64,000 bases of DNA from NCBI GenBank assembly GCA_905147135.1, contig LR990053.1:8568501-8632500 (forward strand), given 5' to 3'. A model generated the notes under the pieces. The model saw only the letters and a list, made by a program, of their open reading frames with translations, was not told the DNA's origin and did not search any database. This document shows, in pieces, positions 63,201 to 64,000 of the stretch (positions are counted from its first letter, which is position 1; every line of letters begins with the position of its first letter). Both the position numbers and the translations under genes were made by a program. This DNA comes from Blastobasis lacticolella (lineage: Eukaryota > Arthropoda > Insecta > Lepidoptera > Blastobasidae).

Positions 63201-63434
63201 AAAACAATTTCACTTTTTCACACAAGGTGGCGTGGATCCGCGCCGACGACCAGACGATTCTCACCCTCCACACAAGACTGGTGACCCACAGTCCTCGGTA
63301 CGCGGTCACCAACGACTCGCCACACTCCTGGCAGCTGCATATCAGGCCACTGAAGGTGGAGGACCGAGGCTGCTACATGTGCCAGATCAACACGAGCACA
63401 ATGAAGAAACAAATCGGATGCGTCGATGTTTTGG
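21138..63434 (+). CDS. DIP-gamma: DIP/lachesin-family immunoglobulin cell-adhesion protein, 5' part (three coding exons, truncated by window edge)
   Basis: Join of 21138-21243, 45756-45925 and 63227-63434, giving 161 residues plus one base. Intron phases agree: phase 1 between exons 1 and 2, phase 0 between 2 and 3, and phase 1 leaving exon 3. Residues 1 to about 33 form a signal peptide. About residues 62-162 are one Ig domain with B-strand Cys83, C-strand Trp95, the D-x-G-x-Y-x-C signature at 138-144 and F-strand Cys144. DIP and lachesin proteins have three Ig domains and a GPI anchor or C-terminal membrane attachment, and bind Dpr proteins on neurons in synaptic partner choice; the last two Ig domains would lie to the right. 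N-glycosylation sequons are at Asn70, Asn147 and, weakly because Pro follows, Asn121. Extra cysteines 141 and 157 and the MKKQ-GC-DV stretch resemble DIP-gamma as I remember it. The family call is strong; the paralogue assignment is moderate. Confidence 0.82.
21597..21676 (-). mobile_element. LINE 3' tail fragment, minus
   Basis: tataccactaagccggcaaa, caagcttacggcctgcctga, tggtaagcagaaaccgcagc: reverse of the shared LINE tail, 350 bases inside intron 1. Confidence 0.7.
21677..23102. other. Intron 1 sequence with a GC-richer island at 21,820-22,200
   Basis: The island (cgtctcgacccgcattccc; gcgaaaaaacgcgcgataaa; ctccacccgccgccgtgatg) is complex and single-copy here. Being just downstream of the first coding exon, it is a fair enhancer candidate. 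The rest is AT-rich and unassigned. Confidence 0.35.
23103..23161 (-). repeat. Single inverted unit of the 62-bp minisatellite
   Basis: Reverse complement matches the unit blocks acattcgagaa, gtgcatagatgtagcatac and tttcgcacta found in the array 230 bases further on. Confidence 0.7.
23385..23680 (+). repeat. Tandem minisatellite, about 62-bp unit, about 4.5 copies
   Basis: The anchor acattcgagaat recurs at 23431, 23493, 23556 and 23613 (spacings 62, 63 and 57). Each unit continues (t)gtggatcgatgt, gcgtactttcgcactaacgt and gcatcgcggtgga. Long open frames on both strands here are a by-product of the repeat. Confidence 0.9.
23855..24180 (+). mobile_element. tRNA-derived SINE family B, plus copy with intact promoter boxes
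   Basis: A-box tggcctaatgg at 23859-23869 and B-box ggttcgaaccc at 23901-23911 have tRNA-like spacing (31 bases between boxes). The body catgtaccaataac, attagtagaacactaaccga, ggcgactgaatgtgtagcca matches the reversed copies at 19,340 and 48,318. It has no tRNA cloverleaf 3' end, so it is not a tRNA gene. Confidence 0.75.
24360..25345. other. GC-rich island in intron 1
   Basis: About 1 kb well above the surrounding GC content, without repeat signatures: ggcgccggcggcgcagtgg, cgcacgccgcgcgaggtacg, ggtgccgcggagtactactc, ccgccgcacgcgccgctctg. Open frames on the plus strand (24549-24902, 24824-25297) have no domains and start with non-ATG codons in part. Candidates are a conserved regulatory block, an internal promoter, or an unrecognised non-coding RNA. 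Confidence 0.4.
25346..26079. other. AT-rich intron 1 sequence
   Basis: Nothing recognised. Confidence 0.5.
26080..26265 (+). repeat. Dispersed repeat family C, plus copy
   Basis: Full block order: gaggcaaaagatctagagtc, ttgttgtatttataacactg, caatctccaacccaccggcc, aagcgtggagattatggtaa, cctcccctttcgtgggagag, ccagcagtggac. Confidence 0.7.
26266..28126. other. Intron 1 sequence with a GC-richer island at 27,000-27,240
   Basis: The island (ccctccctgcgcggttctgc; gtatcgggcctattatcgggg; accccgggctgcgcagatgt) stands out from AT-rich flanks and is not a repeat I know. Otherwise nothing recognised. Confidence 0.35.
28127..28215 (-). mobile_element. SINE family A 3' part, minus
   Basis: aattcacacagcgccatcta, gccccaaagtaagcaaagct, gtgctagataactgataaac: the reverse of the SINE A tail at 45,540-45,610. 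Confidence 0.75.
28216..28908. other. Unassigned intron 1 sequence
   Basis: No gene or named repeat. Confidence 0.45.
28909..29358. mobile_element. 450-bp non-autonomous DNA transposon (MITE) with 20-bp terminal inverted repeats
   Basis: tgccacaaacttatctgacc at 28909-28928 is matched exactly by its reverse complement at 29339-29358. Pairing extends imperfectly inwards (ggtatcc / ggtacc). Internal blocks such as gcagtaacattacaattgca and cagttacattgcaac are also partly symmetric. No transposase is encoded. Target duplications were not clear. Confidence 0.7.
29359..30857. other. Unassigned intron 1 sequence
   Basis: Mostly AT-rich. GC-balanced patches at 29,750-30,080 and 30,480-30,680 (gccaagtatggcctctatat) are unexplained. 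tcgcttcccgccgtctgtcc at 30,782-30,802 is the end of the family described at 31,718. Confidence 0.4.
30858..31056 (-). mobile_element. SINE family A, minus copy, 5'-truncated within the tRNA-like head
   Basis: Tail (30858-30945), body, then gcccggccaggaatcgaacc (B-box ggttcgattcc in reverse, one change) and tgcgtggcagaccggcatg. The A-box is missing where the sequence breaks at about 31,055. Confidence 0.8.
31075..31165 (+). mobile_element. SINE family A 3' part, plus
   Basis: tatctagcacccatagtaca, agctttgcttagtttggggc, tagatggcgctgtgtgaatt then an (ATTT)n end. It forms a 60-bp inverted pair with 30858-30917. Confidence 0.8.
31195..31370 (-). repeat. Dispersed arthropod repeat, minus copy
   Basis: On the minus strand: ctagtggacccggcgcgact, tcgttcgcgtacatctactt, taaaccttcctctttaatca, ccgtggcgtagtttaaaaga. 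Inverted relative to 31,718-31,900. Confidence 0.65.
31621..31710 (+). mobile_element. SINE family A 3' part, plus, internally deleted
   Basis: agtagtatatcagttatcta, gcacgcatagtacaagattt, then jumps to attgtgaatttgtccacgat, lacking the ctagatggcgct block. Confidence 0.7.
31715..31910 (+). repeat. Dispersed arthropod repeat, plus copy
   Basis: tagacccgacgcgacttcgt, tcgcatacacatactttacc, ttcctcttgaatcaattacc, tttgcgtagtttaaaatatc, gacggcgggaagcgatttaa. Confidence 0.65.
32005..32173. mobile_element. Long palindromic element, about 67-bp arms and 22-base loop (Penelope-like terminal type)
   Basis: Arms 32011-32077 and 32100-32166 pair with two mismatches; pairing extends loosely to 32005/32173. 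Each arm holds cccgacgtttcgg, whose complement ccgaaacgtcggg is the GAAAC-GUC half of a hammerhead ribozyme core as found at Penelope-like element ends. The CUGAUGA half is not intact in either arm. The loop reads cccatcgtggtcacgagacgac. Confidence 0.65.
32174..34453. other. Intron 1 sequence, mostly unassigned
   Basis: 33,205-33,275 (cactcacgcctgtttccctg; gctaggcagtgaccacat) is a dispersed repeat also present at 45,225-45,360 and 63,620-63,720. GC-balanced single-copy patches at 32,500-32,860 and 34,060-34,310 could be regulatory. No gene. Confidence 0.4.
34454..34514. repeat. Hairpin, about 27-bp arms with a 6-base bulge
   Basis: atcaatgtcacttttagcgg... (34454-34480) pairs with 34482-34514 except one mismatch and a six-base insertion. 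AT-rich centre (taattaaatta). Confidence 0.75.
34515..34789. other. Single-copy GC-balanced stretch
   Basis: Complex sequence (ggcccaatgccgcgtcgtag, tagatcgcgctaatttaagc) without repeat or coding signs; possible conserved non-coding element. Confidence 0.3.
34790..34940 (+). mobile_element. LINE 3' tail ending in a (TACA)n microsatellite
   Basis: aggttagctggaagaaatcc, cattgtgggataagcccgcc, tttgcaatgtat, gcaataaagagttta and then six TACA units at about 34,915-34,938. A typical Jockey-like LINE end in Lepidoptera. Confidence 0.65.
34941..35499. other. Unassigned intron 1 sequence
   Basis: Nothing recognised apart from a short inverted repeat (gttgacggtctgtttattagaccgttgac), about 35,236-35,264. 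Confidence 0.4.
35500..35665 (+). mobile_element. RTE-type LINE 3' terminal fragment with (GATGAT)n tail
   Basis: gggagagaggcctttgtcct, gcagtgggacac, then a TGATGATGATT tail with several near repeats: the standard retroelement ending. Confidence 0.5.
35666..36359. other. Unassigned intron 1 sequence
   Basis: Frames of 74-121 codons overlap on both strands at 35,765-36,133 without domains. Confidence 0.4.
36360..37200 (+). pseudogene. RTE-clade reverse transcriptase remnant with damaged active site
   Basis: 36,545-36,862 reads DMYANTGAVIKT, FPITVGVHQSSVLSPYLFWL, then directly IKYADNIVLVSN. About 30 residues normally between the Q-x-S-x-L-S-P block and the catalytic box are missing, and the box reads YADN, so the second catalytic Asp is lost. 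It goes on NTWKDELENGGLKLNVAKTE, a stop at 36,859, then DVKSRITAVWAKWRELTAVI, KIPVKLKGLIYKSIIIPVML and CGCEIW to about 37,198. Bases 36,370-36,540 hold a frame-broken version of the preceding block. Clearly dead. Confidence 0.8.
37201..38685. other. AT-rich intron 1 sequence
   Basis: A 107-codon minus frame at 37662-37985 has hydrophobic segments but no family signature; not called. Confidence 0.45.
38686..39000. other. GC-richer island in intron 1
   Basis: Single-copy, complex sequence (gggcgggccgcacgcaaata; tggcgggcttttagtcgggc; cctccgagggtcgtaaatgg) between AT-rich flanks. Candidate conserved non-coding element. Confidence 0.35.
39001..39374. other. Unassigned intron 1 sequence
   Basis: Purine-rich run near 39,020 (agaggaagaagaagaaaaga); otherwise nothing. 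Confidence 0.4.
39375..39580 (+). pseudogene. Reverse transcriptase fragment (RTE-like)
   Basis: Reads VSGYKYLGQTLQLGRG; after a frame change the sequence continues as an F-x-R-E, R-R-x-Q-L-G-W, L-G-K-L-R-R-V-I-T-A-P-I-P pattern at about 39,440-39,520. That is the block after the thumb in this LINE family. No catalytic part. Confidence 0.65.
39581..41190. other. Unassigned intron 1 sequence
   Basis: No gene or named repeat. A purine-rich single-copy patch at 40,720-40,980 is unexplained. Confidence 0.45.
41191..41440 (+). repeat. Dispersed repeat, ATCCTACTAATATTAT family, plus
   Basis: atcctatcctactaatatta, tactctgtcacgcgacta, aatagcacgtaggctataat, aaattcccgcaggaatgggt, ctacgcagacgaagatgcga, gcaaaaactagt. 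The same order is at 59,100-59,425. Very common in insect genomes. Confidence 0.65.
41441..43890. other. AT-rich intron 1 sequence
   Basis: A retroelement-type tail (tcaataaataaataaataac) lies at 41,898-41,918. The 67-codon frame at 41570-41773 is hydrophobic only because the DNA is AT-rich. Nothing else recognised. Confidence 0.45.
43891..44060 (+). mobile_element. RTE-type LINE 3' end, plus
   Basis: After one frameshift it reads WTDDLVKIAGTSWMRKAQ then DRPLWRSLGEAYAQQWAFFG and a stop at about 44,036, followed by AAATGATGATGATG. The W-T-D-D, W-x-x-A-Q-D-R and E-A-Y-x-Q-Q-W motifs are the diagnostic end of this LINE ORF. Confidence 0.8.
44306..44360. repeat. Inverted repeat, perfect 15-bp arms
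   Basis: tggattaatggtaat (44306-44320) pairs exactly with attaccattaatcca (44346-44360) around a 25-base loop that itself contains a second tcattaccatta. Confidence 0.8.
44870..45035 (-). mobile_element. RTE-type LINE 3' end, minus
   Basis: On the minus strand: atggatggacgatcttgtaa reads WMDDLVKAIGSWMQEAQ, then tatgtccagcagtgggcat, the same ending as at 43,891 but more decayed. Confidence 0.65.
45225..45362 (+). repeat. Dispersed repeat, CTCACGCC family
   Basis: agctcacgccgcgttcccac, aggtagggtaggcagagtct, then tccacaactctcttcatac. Related pieces at 33,205 and 63,620. Confidence 0.5.
45370..45648 (+). mobile_element. tRNA-derived SINE family A, complete copy
   Basis: The tRNA-like head contains gtggttcaatggt (A-box position) and a perfect B-box ggttcgattcc at 45429-45439, bounded by tctgccacgcaagaggtccc. 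The body reads gatgaattttaatttctgtt, cgggtcccagaccctgttct and ctagcacccatagtacaagc. The end is tagatggcgctgtgtgaatt, then (ATTT)n. About 275 bases, the reference for the partial copies at 28,127, 30,858, 31,075 and 31,621. It lies about 110 bases before exon 2 in the gene's orientation. Confidence 0.8.
45756..45925 (+). CDS. DIP-gamma: Coding exon 2 of the DIP-like gene: linker and first half of Ig domain 1
   Basis: The acceptor is a TG/T-rich tract ending cgcag at 45751-45755. Reading then gives a 25-residue basic/Ser-rich linker and the Ig A-C strands: DPEPDF, HPIQNVTVPLGREA, then LTCSV with the B-strand cysteine, then DLGVYK. The exon is 170 bases: two bases finish the split codon and 56 full codons follow. 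The donor AAG|gtacct at 45926 departs from the GTRAGT consensus, but the family alignment (YK|VAWI) requires this junction. The exon starts about 110 bases after a complete tRNA-derived SINE, so a young-looking repeat sits very close to its acceptor. Overlapping antisense and other-frame readings here are shadows. Confidence 0.9.
45985..46080 (-). mobile_element. LINE 3' tail fragment, minus
   Basis: T-run then tataccattaaggtggcaaa, caatcttacaacctgatggt, aaacagtcaccccagtctat: reverse of the shared tail, just 60 bases into intron 2. Confidence 0.7.
46081..47464. other. Intron 2 sequence, unassigned
   Basis: No gene or named repeat; a GC-balanced patch at 46,620-46,760 is unexplained. Confidence 0.45.
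47465..47655. repeat. GC-rich imperfect inverted repeat with internal duplications
   Basis: cgcgtcgcacccgcacagtc near the left end pairs with gactgttcgggtgcgatgca near the right end. Between them cggtgactttgcgggagcg and cggtgactgttcgggtgcg form a direct duplication. MITE-like, no known ends. Confidence 0.6.
47790..47905 (+). mobile_element. Retroelement tail, 'GATGGAAAGTGGTC' family
   Basis: caagtgggccacttgatgga, aagtggtccccgccgcctgt, gcaacaccaggggccagttt. Shares gatggaaagtggtc and accaggg with 55,095-55,180. Confidence 0.55.
47906..48317. other. Intron 2 sequence, unassigned
   Basis: Nothing recognised. Confidence 0.45.
48318..48602 (-). mobile_element. tRNA-derived SINE family B, minus, near-complete
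   Basis: On the minus strand it begins ggagcgtcggtggccgagcg (tRNA-Leu/Ser-like A-box region), then gggttcgaaacctg (B-box), catgtaccaatgactct, attagttgaatactaatcga and ggatcatggtcaaggtggac. Best-preserved member of family B here. Confidence 0.8.
48603..51499. other. Intron 2 sequence, unassigned
   Basis: Mostly AT-rich. GC-balanced single-copy patches at 49,620-49,760 (containing a near-duplicate, aatgtcgaccag) and 51,140-51,420. No domain in any frame. Confidence 0.4.
51500..51735 (+). repeat. Dispersed repeat, GGCACGGGC-type family, plus copy
   Basis: atttctctggcatgggctac, agcctttacggttcaatggg, gttagatttgtcttggtttc. The minus-strand counterpart is at 450-612. Ends in an AAATAAA-rich tail. 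Confidence 0.6.
51736..53409. other. Intron 2 sequence; retroelement scrap and a possible initiator
   Basis: 52,150-52,205 (ccagtctataacagtccact) is a retroelement scrap. At 52,920-53,110 a GC-richer block is followed by a ttcagtc initiator-like motif at 53,075. I cannot show a transcript. Confidence 0.35.
53410..53680 (+). repeat. Dispersed repeat family C, plus copy with internal inverted segment
   Basis: Blocks as at 26,080, then aataaactccacgctaggca after aagcgtggagattatgac, and tatcccacgataaggatctc against ccccttatcgtgggagaggc. Two nested inverted pairs make this copy a hairpin-former. Confidence 0.7.
53681..55090. other. AT-rich intron 2 sequence
   Basis: Nothing recognised. Confidence 0.5.
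55091..55182 (+). mobile_element. Retroelement tail scrap, 'GATGGAAAGTGGTC' family
   Basis: ccagatggaaagtggtcacc, acagataaatagcaaaacca, ggga; weaker copy of 47,790-47,905. Confidence 0.45.
55183..57009. other. AT-rich intron 2 sequence
   Basis: Short frames at 55238-55566 and 56226-56541 have no domains. Confidence 0.45.
57010..57340 (+). repeat. Dispersed repeat, longest copy of the 'TTAGCGGTAGAA' family
   Basis: aatgcatttaggttgcagac, aacaaaaatgtagaacca, gctggataccttataattaa, acagtgcaagcattgttgct, tagcggtagaaaca, ggtggtactcatccaggcgg, attcctcaggcttaacagac. Same order in reverse at 60,885-61,055. Confidence 0.65.
57341..58434. other. AT-rich intron 2 sequence
   Basis: Nothing recognised. 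Confidence 0.5.
58435..58505 (-). mobile_element. Retroelement tail, minus
   Basis: taagtaagtaaaaactcttt then attgcacacac and A-run: reverse of the caataaagagtttacata end seen at 34,790-34,940. Confidence 0.45.
58620..58910. other. GC-richer island in intron 2
   Basis: Complex single-copy sequence (ttcggggcgatcacccgtct; cgtcttcgttatacgacggc; cccgcccgggtggcccggtg) bounded by AT-rich DNA. Candidate conserved non-coding element. Confidence 0.35.
59100..59425 (+). repeat. Dispersed repeat, ATCCTACTAATATTAT family, plus, with insertion
   Basis: tactataaatacgaaagttt, gtaagaatgtttggtagtcc, aatagcacataggccataat, cgcgggaacgggttc, cacggacaaagtcacggaca, aaagctag. About 90 bases around 59,210-59,290 are foreign to the family. 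Confidence 0.65.
59575..59712 (+). repeat. Dispersed repeat family C, plus, 3'-truncated
   Basis: tgaggcaaaacttctcaagt, aacactgcgatctctaaccc, ggtggagattatgacaataa, cctcccctttct. Confidence 0.65.
59713..60029. other. Unassigned; (CCA)n microsatellite
   Basis: A (CAC/CCA)n run lies at about 59,886-59,915 (accaccaccaccaccac). No gene. Confidence 0.45.
60030..60268 (+). mobile_element. tRNA-derived SINE family B, plus, head missing
   Basis: ctaaccgatactcttacggt, aaccatgatccaatctggcc, accctggtagcaagggcacg, atcatggtcaaggcggacct, gagcacaaccgggccattaa then ATTATTATT. Confidence 0.7.
60269..60884. other. AT-rich intron 2 sequence
   Basis: Nothing recognised. Confidence 0.5.
60885..61056 (-). repeat. 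Dispersed repeat, 'TTAGCGGTAGAA' family, minus
   Basis: aaagcctgaggaagctgact, gggtgagtaccaccgcctta, tttctgccgcaaacaacaat, gcttgtattgtgatgttccg, tttgttgcctgcaacctaaa: reverse of 57,010-57,340. Confidence 0.65.
61060..61145 (+). mobile_element. LINE 3' tail fragment
   Basis: acagttaccgcttaccatca, gatgggctgtctgctcgtct and a TAAAAAG end follow the LINE tail order. Confidence 0.5.
61146..61480. other. AT-rich intron 2 sequence
   Basis: Nothing recognised. Confidence 0.5.
61481..61920 (+). mobile_element. LINE ORF2 C-terminus and 3' tail
   Basis: 61,740-61,890 reads GLPGEVFPVEYNMKFFNKEV then KRVCNAWVIPLVLQTSISYG and a stop, then ccaccttagtgttataaaaaa. The L-P-G-x-V-F-P, Y-N-M-x-x-F and V-I-P-L-V-L-Q motifs are the C-terminus of the LINE whose minus-strand copy is at 9,962-12,010. 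This shows that the many short tails in the window are the end of that LINE. Upstream 61,490-61,700 is GC-rich but not readable. Confidence 0.7.
61921..62884. other. Intron 2 sequence; small inverted repeat at 62,450
   Basis: atctcacggat (62450-62460) pairs with atccgtgagat (62471-62481), and gatcctgatca occurs twice around it. A (GATGAT) run at 62,690-62,706 is retroelement-like. No gene. Confidence 0.45.
62885..63052 (+). mobile_element. tRNA-derived SINE family B, 3' part, plus
   Basis: ccagtctggtcaggtgcccc, tggtagcagggttacggagg, atcatcgtaaaggcggacca, gagcacaaccgagacattaa. Ends about 170 bases before exon 3. Confidence 0.7.
63227..63434 (+). CDS. DIP-gamma: Coding exon 3 of the DIP-like gene: second half of Ig domain 1
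   Basis: The acceptor is a C/T/A-rich stretch ending cacaag at 63221-63226. The 69 codons begin VAWIRADDQTILTLHTRLVT (C-strand Trp, then C' and C'' strands), continue through the NDSPHSWQLHI E-strand region and end EDRGCYMCQINTSTMKKQ then GCVDVL (F and G strands). The D-R-G-C-Y-M-C signature gives the second canonical Ig cysteine. The donor is strong (G|gtaagt at 63435) and phase 1, so the next exon should complete a Val codon and read VPP, as DIP family members do after the first Ig domain. The next exon is not in the window. GC content is far above the flanking intron, as expected for a conserved exon. Confidence 0.93.
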
Positions 63435-64000
63435 GTAAGTTATTGTTAGTTGTTTTATGTTATCTACTCGTATGTTCACATAAATAAATGCAAAAGACTG
63501 TAGGTATAAAAATATTGAACTCTGTAAGGTCTGGCGAATCTTTTTATATCGATTTAAATAATAATTGCGTTGTTGGTTGCTGGCTTGATAGATATGGTAT
63601 AATTGATTAATAATACCTGATATGTACATACCGTGACGTCTTTTCCTAGTATGGGATAGGCAGAGACCACATTGTTCACTTGCTACGTGACAATCTGTCT
63701 CGCTTCTTCTCATAGTTAAATTAAGTATCTCAACCTGGCACGTGAGCTTACTGATTTGTGGCGAGTGACGTCCATAATAAATGTCGTAGTTTCAAAAAAG
63801 GCGCTCGTTCTAACTTCTCTTCTCAGCCTCCTGATGAGGTTGGGACAGCGTGATGGACCAATGAGGCTGCAGCGTACGGTCTTGCTGTAAAACGCCAGGA
63901 TTGTACGCCGTCCTTTGGACATCTCTCTCACCTTGACCCCCGCCTTTTAGCCTACTCTGGCGAGAGCATATACAATAATAAACATTTATTTCTATTATAA
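63435..64000. other. Start of intron 3, with a dispersed repeat scrap
   Basis: 63,620-63,720 (atgggataggcagagaccac, ttgctacgtgacaatctgtc) is the dispersed repeat also at 33,205 and 45,225. 63,720-63,960 is GC-balanced with a 71-codon minus frame (63716-63931) of unknown nature. The next gene exon is not in the window. Confidence 0.45.

Overview
The window is nuclear DNA of an insect, most likely a moth or butterfly (Lepidoptera). It is AT-rich, with isolated short coding exons separated by introns of 17-25 kb, and it is packed with dispersed repeats and decayed non-LTR retrotransposons of the kinds I know from lepidopteran genomes. There are no operons, rRNA genes, CRISPR arrays or credible functional tRNA genes.

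One cellular gene is convincingly present, on the + strand and cut by the right edge. Three coding exons join with matching intron phases: 21138-21243 (start codon and signal peptide), 45756-45925 (N-terminal half of an immunoglobulin domain) and 63227-63434 (C-terminal half of the same domain). The 161 residues read as a secreted or GPI-anchored IgSF cell-adhesion protein of the lachesin / Dpr-interacting protein (DIP) family. The F-strand motif DRGCYMCQINTS followed by MKKQ-GC-DV resembles my recollection of Drosophila DIP-gamma. Further Ig domains and the anchor must lie to the right. A splice acceptor at 20822-20823 suggests the first coding exon also carries about 310 bases of 5' UTR, including a 30-codon upstream ORF.

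Layout. 1-20.6 kb is upstream flank or an upstream intron. It holds a decayed 60-bp minisatellite that still reads as a 20-residue repeat (5.6-6.6 kb), a 190-bp direct repeat around a retrotransposon C-terminus (6.65-7.7 kb), and two different non-LTR elements meeting tail to tail (8.55-9.96 kb on +, 9.96-12.2 kb on -). 20.6-21.7 kb holds a perfect 36-bp palindrome and the first coding exon. 21.2-45.8 kb is intron 1, with SINEs, MITE-like inverted repeats, a 62-bp minisatellite, RTE-type reverse transcriptase remnants and GC-richer islands that may be regulatory. 45.9-63.2 kb is intron 2, with more SINEs, LINE tails and dispersed repeats. 63.4-64 kb is the start of intron 3.

Nothing here looks like a new autonomous system. 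The items most worth a second look are the split DIP-like gene and its leader, the 20-residue repeat array, several near-perfect hairpins, an inverted SINE pair, a Penelope-like terminal hairpin, and the unexplained GC-rich intronic islands. All family names come from reading the sequence and from memory; no search was run.
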